Shown here: piece by piece, positions 1-8,417 of the stretch
Layout: each line of letters starts with the position of its first letter
How positions within the stretch are numbered: the stretch's first letter is position 1
Source of the DNA: a virus
Virus record (IMG/VR): IMGVR_UViG_3300005618_000005
Location: 1 to 52,277 of that record
Direction: 5' to 3' (one strand)
Length of the DNA stretch: 52,277 nucleotides
Program-made: the position numbers and the translations under genes
Notes under the pieces: model-generated
Told to the model about the DNA's origin: nothing
Seen by the model: only the letters and a program-made list of their open reading frames with translations
Databases searched by the model: none

Positions 1-100
1 AGACCAAGGGCCGACATCCAAACAGCAGAGCCGAGACTTTGGTCGGCGCCGCGGATCTTTTTGTCGAGGACGTGCCGAATCGTTGACCCGATTTGGGCCA
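1..100. repeat. Left copy of 100-bp terminal direct repeat
   Basis: Bases 1-100 are identical to 52178-52277, and an open reading frame continues in register across the join. This is what a circular assembly, or a circularly permuted headful-packaged genome, looks like when opened at an arbitrary point. Because the repeat lies inside a coding region, a functional terminal repeat is less likely. The unique genome length is then about 52,177 bp. Confidence 0.95.
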
Positions 101-3100
101 CCTCTAAAAGCGGGCTGTGGAGCAGGAAACTCGGAATATTGTGCCCGAGAATCCGTATCGTCCCGAATTTGGCGTCGGTGCGTTTTTGCTTCTCCCCCGT
201 GTAGTAGCCCCCGACGTCATCCGCGAAAGCGTATCCAAGAACCAATGCCGCCGTCCCGATAATTCCTTTCTTTAGGTCGCGCATGATCAAGTCGGCCTGT
301 TCGGGAGGGAGTTTTTCGATACCCCGCCGGAATGCGAGTGCCAGTCGCGTCGAACCACTCACAAGCCCGGTGGCGTACTGGACCGTTTCGGCCACGATAT
401 TAAGCGGCACGCGGACGATAGGGAAAAGCCCCCTGGCCACGCCAGCAGAGACAGTGCCGAATGCGCTCGGTTTTCCGGTCCCCTTATTTGGGCGCTCAAG
501 GCGAGCGATGAACGAATTGACCGCGTCAACGAGAACGTTGTCTTGCAGGAAAATGGAGCGCGCCGCGTCCTTATAGGCCTCCTGTTTAAACGTCTCCAGC
601 ATTGCCTTCATTTGAACCGCGGGGTCGCTCATGTCCGCGTTATTGCGGAGGTAGAACTCAATCCGCTTCTGGAGTGAGCGCTCGAACTCCGCGCGCTTGA
701 CCGGCGCCTTCAGCGCTCCGTGAAGGGAGCCGAAAAAGTCGATCATGGACCGCGGCAGAATATCGCTTTCGCGCACAGCGCCGTCCTTTCCTTTGCCGTA
801 ATTCACTTCGAGGTCGCTCCGCCCTGTTCGCAGTGTTTGCCACGCATCGCGCATACCCTGGGTGAGCGCCGAAGAAATCGCTTTCGATTCAGCTTTTAAA
901 CTGAAGCCGCCCTCGCGTGGCGCGCGGCTCGCAACCGAAGGAACGGCTTTCGATAGAGCCCCGCCAATTCCCTCTTCGGCGGCGCTCACCCCCAAGCGCA
1001 CAAGCGCTGCGGCCTGGAGCTTTGCGAGGGTCACAGCGCCCGAGAGAAGGAAACCCCGTTGCCATTTGACGAAAGTGTCTTTCATCCGCTGGAGCATTGG
1101 ACGATTGGCGAGGCGGTCTTTAAGCAGCGCTGTGTCGAAATCTTGCTTCGCCCGGCTCGCTGCCGCCTGGAGCCTCTCTGCTTCGGCGTCCAACTCAACC
1201 GGCACCCTCTTTTGGCGCGGCCCAAAATCGGAATTAGCGAGACGCTCCTGGAGTTCGGCGATGCGGTTTGTGAGGCGCGTCTTTAGCGCCCCGAGTCGTT
1301 GCTCATTAAGTTGGCCGGGTTGGATACTCTCACGAATATGTTGCCGTTCCTCTTTGAGTGCTTCGATGCGGGCGCGCTTCGCCTCCAGCGCGGCGCTTTT
1401 CAGTTCCTGCGTTTTCCCTTTCGGGAAAACTTCCTGCATTCGAATCTGTCGTTCGAGTTCGACGATTTGCCGGTCCGCCGATTTCTCGGCAAGGCTCAGC
1501 CTTTGCTCGTCCGTCAGGCCCGGCTTTTCAAATATTTGGTCGAACTGTTCCTTTAATGCGTCGCGCTGTTTCGTGAGAGCCTCGGCCTCCGCATCGAGTG
1601 GCGTTTTGGTTTTATCCTTCACGATTCGAGTGCGCGTCTCGATTTGGTGCGTGAGGTCCGCAATCTGATTCGTCAGGCGCGTTTTAATCCCGTCCAGAGC
1701 GCTCTTCAACTGCTTCGCCGGGTCTGTGACGTTGAAGCCGCCTTTGCGCTTCATCTCGTTCACTTGCTTAATAAGTCGGCGCTCTTCATCGCTCGGAGTT
1801 CGACGCTCAATGCCAGTCTTTGAGGGCGCTTGCCCTTTCTGCATGTCTTCGAGTTTCGCGACCTGCTGCATCTGTCCTTTAAGGTCGCGCAGCTGGACCT
1901 TGACCGCGTCCGGGTCGAGCGGCTTGAAATCGCCGTACCCAGAAATCGCATCCATCACCTGACGACGGTCCATTTCCGGAACGATTTCCTTAACCACGCC
2001 GTGAACCGCATCCACTAAAGCATTACGCTCATTGACGCCTCGACGGACAAAGTTTTCAGCGAGCTTGCGAATAAACGCGGTGAGGTCCTCGGGCGGCGCG
2101 TCGTCCTCCACGCGCTTTTTAATATTCTCGATCGCGCGGTCCCGCTCTTTATCGAGGTCGAAGGATTTTGCTTTCTCTGGGTCTTCAGCGGAAACCTCAT
2201 CCTTGAGTTTCTCGACGGCCTCGTCTGCTGCCGTTTCGCTTTCGAGTTCCGTTCCTTTCTCAGTGTGAAGGTCGAGCTCGCGCTGGGCCTCCACGATCTT
2301 TTCGTGAGCGGCTCCGACCTCGGCACGCTCCGCATCAGTCAGCGGCGCTCCGCCTTTATTGGCGCGCTTACGCATGATCATATTGGCGAGAGAGAAATCC
2401 TCCCGCGCCATCATCTTCCGAGCTGCGAGCCCCCGGCCAGACTCGGCGCCTCCGGCCTTATTGGCCTGCTCCAGGTCGTTAAGTTGATCCTCTAGCTGCG
2501 CAATTTTTAAACGGTCCGAGGCGATCGTTACGTCGCTGCCGATTTCGTGCCCCTCAATGAGCCGAGCCGCAACTCGGTCATATTGATTTTTCAGGTCGAT
2601 TCGCCGATGGAGAAGAATGGCTTGCTCGACGTCCGAGAGACTCTCGGGTTTGTCGAGTTGGCGCGCAATAATCTCGTTGGCGGCGTCCTCGCCTTCGTTT
2701 GCGACGTCGTCGATCCGTTTCATCGCCTGGTCCCAGACGCGCCCCCAGCTGCGCCGGGCCGTATCCATGAGAGGAGGCAAACCGCGCTCTGCCCGGTCCG
2801 CATCAATGTCGGCATTTTTGATCCCAGTGACGCTGGGCTTCGGCGTCATCTCCTCACGCGTGGCCGCACCCAAACCAACAGGCGTGTATTCTGCGTCTTG
2901 TTCGGCAACCATTTCCGACTCACGCGGCTCGAATCCACGGACCTGCTCTTCTGAAAAATTGCCCTCTGGGTGATCCTCGTGTGGAATCGGGAGGTCGGGA
3001 TGCTCCTTTTGCCAATCGGCCAGTGAACGCGATTCTGCTATCCTCTGCTCGCCCGGTGTAAAGCGGGTTACGTTGACGATTGGAGCGCGATCCTTCGGCC

Positions 3101-4208
3101 GCCAAATCTCGTAGCGCCACGACGGCGGCGCCATTACGTCCGGCGACGTATCCGGAACAGCTGTATTCGCGTCGAAGTTTAGCTCCGCCTGGTTCTCCGT
3201 GGGCTTCACGTCTTCGCGCTTACCGATGATTTCCTCGAAATTCTTGTGCGCGTCGGCCGCCACTTCCTCGACGGACTTACCGGACGCTTCGGCGAGCGCC
3301 TTCACTGCTTCAGTGGGCCGCATTCCTGCCACGTCAGCGGGCCTTAATCCCTTATAGGCCCCAACACCCGCCAGGCCTGCCATTGACGCGTTTAAAGCGA
3401 TTTCCACACCGGCCTGAATCTTGTCTTGGACGTCGACGTCTGGGTTCGACCATTTGGCGTAGGCGTCTGGGAGACTCTCGGCCAGGCCGCGCGCCATGTC
3501 GGAGGCGAAGATTGCCGCCACCCCGCCCTCAACCTTTCGGAGCAATGGGAGTGTCTCGCCGCCGATTTTCGTAGGCCCAACAAACTCAGGTGCGGCCGTC
3601 GCCAGGCCGGACTTCGGCCCCAGAATCCCCTCCGCCGCCGGACCAAGTGAGGCCGTCATCAGACCCACGGGAGAAGTGAAGGCGTTTATCGTGTGCGCAA
3701 TCGGCGTGTAAAGCGCCTTGGCGATCTTCAGCGAAGTCGGATCGTCTTTTTCCTTTGGGGCGAGAAGCACCTCGGCGAGCGGGTTACCCTTCTCTCGGAC
3801 CGCTTCCCCGTCGTTGACCGCCAAGGCCCACGGCGCCTTGTTGGTCATCATACCGCCCAGGAAGCCTTTTTTCTCGATCTCGCTGCCTCCAGCCGCCTCG
3901 GCCTTGGCCGCGAGTGATGGGAATTGACGCGCGAGGTTTCGCTTCTCTTGTTCGCGCTCTTCGCGCTGCCGCTCCGTTGGACCAACGATGGGCGACAGGG
4001 CCTCGCGTGTCGTCCGGACGATCTTATGAAAAGTTCCTTCTTCGGGAGCCGAACGGATCACCGTATCCGGAATGTCCTCCTTGACTGGCGTGGCCGTGGA
4101 CGGATCAAAGGCCTGGGCCTTAGAAGTGTCGGGCGTTGCTGTCGAAGGGTCGAAGCCTGCCACCTGAGGCTCGGCCTCCAACGTGGCGGTTGAGGCGTCG
4201 AAAGGCAT
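1..4208 (-). CDS. Giant internal virion (polyvalent-type) protein, N-terminal 1402 codons
   Basis: The reading frame starts at ATG 4208-4206, sharing one base with the TAA of the upstream gene (TAATG), and stays open to base 3. It continues in the same frame at 52275 and stops at 51913, giving about 1490 residues. Three FD(A/P)STAT repeats lie in the first 45 residues and a related FDANTAVP near residue 340. A long, highly charged helical middle follows (about residues 500-1050). Toward the C terminus there is an FPIVRVP segment and a hydrophobic GTAALVLGYAFADDVGGYYTG stretch, typical of large phage polyvalent proteins (LPD38-like, recognised by eye). By position among tail and ejection genes and by size it is probably packaged and delivered with the DNA. 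No lysozyme motif was found. An enzymatic domain inside it cannot be excluded. Confidence 0.85.
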   Translation of the reverse strand, partial: MPFDASTATLEAEPQVAGFDPSTATPDTSKAQAFDPSTATPVKEDIPDTVIRSAPEEGTFHKIVRTTREALSPIVGPTERQREEREQEKRNLARQFPSLAAKAEAAGGSEIEKKGFLGGMMTNKAPWALAVNDGEAVREKGNPLAEVLLAPKEKDDPTSLKIAKALYTPIAHTINAFTSPVGLMTASLGPAAEGILGPKSGLATAAPEFVGPTKIGGETLPLLRKVEGGVAAIFASDMARGLAESLPDAYAKWSNPDVDVQDKIQAGVEIALNASMAGLAGVGAYKGLRPADVAGMRPTEAVKALAEASGKSVEEVAADAHKNFEEIIGKREDVKPTENQAELNFDANTAVPDTSPDVMAPPSWRYEIWRPKDRAPIVNVTRFTPGEQRIAESRSLADWQKEHPDLPIPHEDHPEGNFSEEQVRGFEPRESEMVAEQDAEYTPVGLGAATREEMTPKPSVTGIKNADIDADRAERGLPPLMDTARRSWGRVWDQAMKRIDDVANEGEDAANEIIARQLDKPESLSDVEQAILLHRRIDLKNQYDRVAARLIEGHEIGSDVTIASDRLKIAQLEDQLNDLEQANKAGGAESGRGLAARKMMAREDFSLANMIMRKRANKGGAPLTDAERAEVGAAHEKIVEAQRELDLHTEKGTELESETAADEAVEKLKDEVSAEDPEKAKSFDLDKERDRAIENIKKRVEDDAPPEDLTAFIRKLAENFVRRGVNERNALVDAVHGVVKEIVPEMDRRQVMDAISGYGDFKPLDPDAVKVQLRDLKGQMQQVAKLEDMQKGQAPSKTGIERRTPSDEERRLIKQVNEMKRKGGFNVTDPAKQLKSALDGIKTRLTNQIADLTHQIETRTRIVKDKTKTPLDAEAEALTKQRDALKEQFDQIFEKPGLTDEQRLSLAEKSADRQIVELERQIRMQEVFPKGKTQELKSAALEAKRARIEALKEERQHIRESIQPGQLNEQRLGALKTRLTNRIAELQERLANSDFGPRQKRVPVELDAEAERLQAAASRAKQDFDTALLKDRLANRPMLQRMKDTFVKWQRGFLLSGAVTLAKLQAAALVRLGVSAAEEGIGGALSKAVPSVASRAPREGGFSLKAESKAISSALTQGMRDAWQTLRTGRSDLEVNYGKGKDGAVRESDILPRSMIDFFGSLHGALKAPVKRAEFERSLQKRIEFYLRNNADMSDPAVQMKAMLETFKQEAYKDAARSIFLQDNVLVDAVNSFIARLERPNKGTGKPSAFGTVSAGVARGLFPIVRVPLNIVAETVQYATGLVSGSTRLALAFRRGIEKLPPEQADLIMRDLKKGIIGTAALVLGYAFADDVGGYYTGEKQKRTDAKFGTIRILGHNIPSFLLHSPLLEVAQIGSTIRHVLDKKIRGADQSLGSAVWMSALG

Positions 4209-5350
4209 TAGGGGATGGGATAATATTTCCCGTCTTTATGATAAGCGCGGTTGCCCTTGGCGTCCGTGTAAACGGGATAGTCTTTGCCGTCGACCTTCAC
4301 CGTTTTCGTGTTTGGCGGAGCAGCGGGCGGCGCTGGCGCTGGAATTGGTTCGGAGCTTAAAAGACCGGAGACTTTTTCCTTCACCCCAGTAAATGCGCGC
4401 TGGAGCATATTGGGCGGCGCTGGCGGCGGCTCCGGATCGTAAGTGTTGGCCATGTCTGCCCGTGTGGCGAGGTAGCGGTTTCGCGCACTGAGCTGGCGGT
4501 ACGTCGTTTCATCGCCCTCCGCCTGGGCTTTTTTCATCGCGTCGATATTCTGCAGAAACTCCTTTTTCGAGTCCTCCTTGAAGTGTCCGTCTTTGGCTAG
4601 CACGTCGATTAAGAGGCTCGTGATTTTCGGATCCGCTTTCGGATCGAGTTGCCGCTTCGTGATCTCGTTCGCCAATGAAATAGCCGTGCCCTCACCCTTT
4701 CCGCTACGCTTAACCGTGCGCAGAAAATTGGCGGTTTCAGTATCGCCAGCTGCTTCGGCGTCGACCGCGGCCTGGGCGTCTTTCATCTCGGGGGTTTGCT
4801 TCTCCGCGTTGGTCCGTCGCGTCTCGTCACCCTTCGCCTCAATCTCGGCGAGTCTTCCCTCTGCCCGTAATTTTTCGCGCTCCAAAGCCTGCTGTCCTTT
4901 CGAATTCAAAATCGCACTGTTATGCTGTTGGAGCTGCATATTCTGAACTGTCGAAATAAACGGCTTCCCCTCCGGGATGAGTTCAAAATATGAATACTTC
5001 TGAGCGATCTGCGAAAGGGCTGACGCCTGTTCCTCGTAGGTCGGCAGCTGCATTGCCTTTTGGTATTCGTCGCCCGCCTCTTTCGACTGAGCGCCAAACT
5101 GAGTGCGTAGCTGTTGAACGAGCCGCGCATTATAGAGCGTGCCCTGGGCAACCGCCAAATCGGCCTGAGCCTTTGCCTCCATCACGGGCTTTCCGACCTC
5201 GTAAATCTCGCGTTGCCGGTCCGCCATTTCTTGGCGCTGACGCATCATTTGCCCGCGGTCCATGATGGACTGCATTTGATTCGCGCCCGAGAAAGCGGCG
5301 TCGACGATGCCACCGGGAGGAAGGTAAGGAGTGAAGGTTGCTTCGGCCAT
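4208..5350 (-). CDS. Probable internal virion/ejection protein, coiled-coil (380 aa)
   Basis: This soluble protein is rich in Ala, Gln, Glu and Lys. Predicted long helices cover about residues 25-210, including a run of charged heptads around LEREKLRAEGRLAEIEAKGDE. A Pro/Ala-rich linker follows at about 300-345. The C terminus is a compact Tyr/Lys segment (KDYPVYTDAKGNRAYHKDG). It is coupled by TAATG to the giant virion gene downstream and lies 2 bp after another probable ejection gene. Position and composition match internal core proteins of podovirus-like phages. No catalytic motif is visible, so the assignment rests on context. Confidence 0.7.
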   Translation of the reverse strand: MAEATFTPYLPPGGIVDAAFSGANQMQSIMDRGQMMRQRQEMADRQREIYEVGKPVMEAKAQADLAVAQGTLYNARLVQQLRTQFGAQSKEAGDEYQKAMQLPTYEEQASALSQIAQKYSYFELIPEGKPFISTVQNMQLQQHNSAILNSKGQQALEREKLRAEGRLAEIEAKGDETRRTNAEKQTPEMKDAQAAVDAEAAGDTETANFLRTVKRSGKGEGTAISLANEITKRQLDPKADPKITSLLIDVLAKDGHFKEDSKKEFLQNIDAMKKAQAEGDETTYRQLSARNRYLATRADMANTYDPEPPPAPPNMLQRAFTGVKEKVSGLLSSEPIPAPAPPAAPPNTKTVKVDGKDYPVYTDAKGNRAYHKDGKYYPIP

Positions 5351-5352
5351 GG

Positions 5353-6312
5353 CTAGCGTTTCTTGAGTTCGTCCATGAGGTGCCGGATGAAGCCCTTTGT
5401 CTTTTCGTCGCCCGAAATCCTATCGGCGATCTCCGGACCGTGCTGATGATAGAACGTCAGGAAGTCCGCGGACGCGTTGCGGAGCATCCAGGAGCGAAAC
5501 TCAATCCAGTCCATACCCTCGCCGTAAACCTCGCGCGCCACCCAACAGAAGGCGCCGTAGTTGCCGACCGAGCTAGCCGTTGAACTAGACGAAGGCAGAC
5601 TCGCACCGGCACCGCCGCTATTATAACTTGAGCCGTACGTCGCTGCCGCCCCCGCGAGTTTCGAAATTCCGGCCCACGTGCTATCTGTCGCGTATTGGCT
5701 CGCCGCGTTCTGCGCATTTATCGAGGCCTGGTTGGCACTCATGTTTGTGGCGCTGGCTCCCAAGGCCTGCCCAGGAGTCGAGTAAAACGACAGAGGCGAA
5801 AGAGGACTGACCTTGCCGAGGCCCGCGAGTGTTCCGAGAATGGATTGAGTGTTGGCGATATTCTGTTGCCCGTAGGCCAACTCGTTTACGCCGAAGTCGC
5901 GGAGTAAGGAATAGTCGGCGGCTTGCCCGCGCACACCCGTAGAAATTCCGCGCTCCGCCGCGAGACGGGTGAGATTATCGGCAACGCCCTGGGGTAACGC
6001 GTAGGGGTCGGCTGAAGCGTTTTGCGCCAAGGTGGCGAGGTTACCTTGGATTTTGCTGTAGCCGGGAATAGCTTTTTCAAGGAGGGAAAGATTTTCCTTC
6101 GCGTTAAACTTGTTCGCAGAGTGGAGAAGAGCCTCGATGTCCGGCTCAGCCTGGACGTTCGCCACAGCGGAGTCTCGAGTAACCGCGTTTATATCGAGGC
6201 CGGGCGCCTGGCGATTCGCGGCAGCTTTAGCATTTTGACCGGATTGATATGTGCCATAAGCGGACGCTCCGGCGGCGACCACAGCGGCGGCGGCTGCCCA
6301 TACTTCTGCCAT
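5353..6312 (-). CDS. Probable internal virion protein with C-terminal CWVAREVYG domain (319 aa)
   Basis: I chose the ATG at 6312 because the protein then begins with an Ala-rich hydrophobic stretch (AAAAAVVAAGASAYG) followed by TYQSGQNAKAA, common in phage ejection proteins. An upstream in-frame extension would overlap the preceding gene. The middle is Ala/Asn/Ser-rich and low in charge. A Ser/Gly linker near residue 255 leads to a compact C-terminal domain, CWVAREVYG...W..FR.W.L..A...F..FY. I know this motif from the C termini of other phage structural proteins with no defined activity. It may span or perturb the host envelope during DNA entry (inference). Confidence 0.72.
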   Translation of the reverse strand: MAEVWAAAAAVVAAGASAYGTYQSGQNAKAAANRQAPGLDINAVTRDSAVANVQAEPDIEALLHSANKFNAKENLSLLEKAIPGYSKIQGNLATLAQNASADPYALPQGVADNLTRLAAERGISTGVRGQAADYSLLRDFGVNELAYGQQNIANTQSILGTLAGLGKVSPLSPLSFYSTPGQALGASATNMSANQASINAQNAASQYATDSTWAGISKLAGAAATYGSSYNSGGAGASLPSSSSTASSVGNYGAFCWVAREVYGEGMDWIEFRSWMLRNASADFLTFYHQHGPEIADRISGDEKTKGFIRHLMDELKKR

Positions 6313-6313
6313 G

Positions 6314-6931
6314 TTAGTAAAGCCCTCCCGAGGCGTTGAGTTTAAAATAATGCGTGGCCCATACCAGGCGATCCTCACCAGCAGAGGTCGAACCAAACCC
6401 CTCCAGTGGCCACCTGCTGTGGAATAGTGGAGCTTGAAAAAGTAGTGCTCGATTGAATACGGCCCTCACATAGTCGAGCTGCTCCCATTTGTCTGGATCG
6501 GTACTGACCATATCCGCCTTTAGTTCCTCGAAGATACCCTGATCTTTTTGGACGTCGAAAGGCGGCATATAGGTAAGCCCGGTCCGGCGATGGCGCCAGA
6601 ACGCGGTGCCAGTATTTTCTTCGTGTTTCGATAGGTACGCGATGCACGTGTGATTGCCGCTGTGGCGGTCGGAGTGGATGTAGGCCTTTTCGGTTTCTTT
6701 GTTCGTATTCCTGAAAAACATCGCGTTGGGGAAAACGGCGCTGGCGGTCGCCGCGGCGAGGGCCTGTAGCATTAGCGCGTGGTCACCCCAAAAATTCATC
6801 CCGTCATATTTCGAACTCCCCACGAGTCCCTGATTTGGGTTCCACTTTCCAAAACCGGAATTAAGACACGATTTGACGACCTGCTCGATCTGGTCGCAAA
6901 ACCCGTCGATAACTTGGAAAGAGGCGATCAT
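6314..6931 (-). CDS. 2-oxoglutarate/Fe(II) oxygenase-like protein (DUF6445-type), 205 aa
   Basis: The start at ATG 6931 shares one base with the TGA of the upstream gene (TGATG). The protein has an HSDRHSGNHTCIAYLS segment (an H-x-D iron-ligand pattern followed by a beta strand). Further on is APLFHSRWPLEGFG...RLVWATHYF, which supplies a distal His and a basic residue that could bind 2-oxoglutarate. This spacing fits the double-stranded beta-helix oxygenases grouped as DUF6445, often found in phages near structural genes. The substrate is unknown. Hydroxylation of a virion protein or host surface sugar is possible. It sits between a small fibre-like protein and ejection proteins. Confidence 0.7.
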   Translation of the reverse strand: MIASFQVIDGFCDQIEQVVKSCLNSGFGKWNPNQGLVGSSKYDGMNFWGDHALMLQALAAATASAVFPNAMFFRNTNKETEKAYIHSDRHSGNHTCIAYLSKHEENTGTAFWRHRRTGLTYMPPFDVQKDQGIFEELKADMVSTDPDKWEQLDYVRAVFNRALLFQAPLFHSRWPLEGFGSTSAGEDRLVWATHYFKLNASGGLY

Positions 6932-7743
6932 CAGTAAAGGAAGCCCATGAGCCAAACCGTTCCAGTCGTGCCTGAGGCAGTGGAGGACGCCGAATAGTAA
7001 ATGCTATTCGTCGGCAGCGGGAGCACGCCGGAATTTTGCGCGGCGGCACTTGTCCGGGAGTCATCGCGAGTCCCCTGAGCCAGGGCTTTGAGAAGCGCGT
7101 TGCTCGAGGTCGAAACCGTGTTGTCTTGAGTGACTCGAAGGGCAACCGTGTAGGTCTGCGGTCCGCCGAAACCTTGATCCGGGAAGGCAACCTCCACGGC
7201 AATATAAGCGCCCTTTACTGTGGTGAGTCCGGCATCTGCAATGAAGTCCGTCAGGTCGACCTCGGTCCACGAACTCACCGAGCCACTGATGCTCGCGAGC
7301 TGCTGATAGGATTCGAAAAAGAAGCTCTTGTCGTAGCTCGCTCCAGGAACCGGTGCCGGAGCGGCGGCCTGCCATTCGGCCTCGGATTCCACCCATGCAT
7401 AAAGGCCGGTGCCGATAAGGTGGAATAGCTGGCCGTCTTGTGGAGTGAGGATCGCGTCGCGGGCCGCCAGGTTGCCCACGGTTGCCTTCGCTGGCAGGAC
7501 GACCCAAGCGGTGCCGTTCCACGTGTACCAGCCCAGCGGCGTGCCGCTGCCGTCCGTTTTAAACCAAGCCTTGTCACGGTCTTCGGCGGCTGGCTCGGTC
7601 GCGCCGTAGTTCACGCCATTGAAGTCCTCCAGCCCCGTGATCTCCATGTACTGGGCGATCAGGTCCAGAAAATCTTGGACGGTGCCCGGGAATTCTGTTC
7701 CATCCGGAACAAGAAGGGCCTGGAGATTAACGTTTAGAGCCAT
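6931..7743 (-). CDS. Small tail fibre/appendage-like protein (270 aa)
   Basis: The start is ATG 7743 (MALNVNLQALLVPDGTEFPGT), 9 bp inside the end of the upstream glycosyltransferase gene. The first 70 residues resemble N-terminal attachment regions of phage fibres (VQDFLDLIAQYMEITG...YGATEP). Next come beta-rich WYTWNGTAWVVLP and DGQLFHLIGTGLYAWVESEAEWQ segments, typical of fibre shafts. The last 110 residues are Ser/Thr-rich and hydrophobic and could form a trimeric beta tip. No enzymatic motif is seen. Host-receptor binding is inferred from composition and from neighbouring tail genes. Confidence 0.65.
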   Translation of the reverse strand: MALNVNLQALLVPDGTEFPGTVQDFLDLIAQYMEITGLEDFNGVNYGATEPAAEDRDKAWFKTDGSGTPLGWYTWNGTAWVVLPAKATVGNLAARDAILTPQDGQLFHLIGTGLYAWVESEAEWQAAAPAPVPGASYDKSFFFESYQQLASISGSVSSWTEVDLTDFIADAGLTTVKGAYIAVEVAFPDQGFGGPQTYTVALRVTQDNTVSTSSNALLKALAQGTRDDSRTSAAAQNSGVLPLPTNSIYYSASSTASGTTGTVWLMGFLY

Positions 7744-8417
7744 GACGTGTGTGTCTGGCAATACCTCAAGGGTGTACCGTTGAGCAATCCTAAAGGGGCA
7801 TCAAACACCCTAGGGCCTTTAAATTCAGGTTCCCACGGTCGACGATGGCGAAACGTGGGATTTGCGCACTGACCTAAAAGACCGCACGAAAAGTCCGGGC
7901 GGTCGTGAATAGAGATTCCACGCTCTCGCGCGACATGCAGGACCATTTTGTCGTCAACGGTCTTGAAGGCCGAGTTAATAAACTCGGGGCTAAGCATCCA
8001 CCCGTTAGCGACAAATTCTTCGGCGGTGGCGCGGGTAAAGCCTAGCGCTGCCCCATGTAGAAACATAGCCGGATACTCCGGGGTGCCTATATTCCGGTAG
8101 CACCCAAAGAGCCCTTCACTAAAGGCGGGCCTATCCATCCGTCGAAGGCACTCCGTGTCTGGGTCGACTCGCATCACGAAGGGTTGCCTGGATCTCGAAA
8201 GGCAGACGGTCAGGTAGCGGTGCGTCCAGAGGCCGCCAAACCTATCTTCCTTTGCGTGGCTAAACGCGATCTCTTCAGCGCCCTGAACGCCGTAGGGAGT
8301 ACCTCCGTCATACCCAAGGAACACGTCGGCGTCCGGGTAGACTTCTCGCAATCGGGCGACCGTCGCTAAAACCTGGTGCGGCGGCTCGCGGAAAACATAC
8401 ATGAAGAAACTTATCAC
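7734..8417 (-). CDS. GT-A-fold glycosyltransferase-like protein (227 aa)
   Basis: The GTG start at 8417 overlaps the TGA of the tail-nozzle gene (GTGA). The sequence has a nucleotide-sugar-transferase look: an early beta-alpha unit (DVFLGYDGG), RYLTVCLSRSRQPFVMRVDPDTECLRR with a D-x-D (DPD) metal-binding motif near residue 100, and a later acceptor-side region with HGAALGF and DDKMVLHVARERG. It is separate from the main modification cassette at 20.7-25.2 kb and sits among tail genes, so it may modify a tail or host surface glycan (inference). The sugar specificity cannot be read. Confidence 0.65.
   Translation of the reverse strand: MISFFMYVFREPPHQVLATVARLREVYPDADVFLGYDGGTPYGVQGAEEIAFSHAKEDRFGGLWTHRYLTVCLSRSRQPFVMRVDPDTECLRRMDRPAFSEGLFGCYRNIGTPEYPAMFLHGAALGFTRATAEEFVANGWMLSPEFINSAFKTVDDKMVLHVARERGISIHDRPDFSCGLLGQCANPTFRHRRPWEPEFKGPRVFDAPLGLLNGTPLRYCQTHTSWL

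Noticed and set aside
862-1668. Long plus-strand frame of 268 codons within 1-4208
   Set aside because: It is opposite the giant minus-strand gene and its translation is Ser/Arg/Ala-rich with no structure; it is a shadow of the codon bias on the other strand.
7768-7787. Palindrome-like CTCAAGGGTGTACCGTTGAG inside the glycosyltransferase gene
   Set aside because: It resembles the late palindrome family but lies in coding sequence and has mismatches in both arms, so I did not count it as a member.
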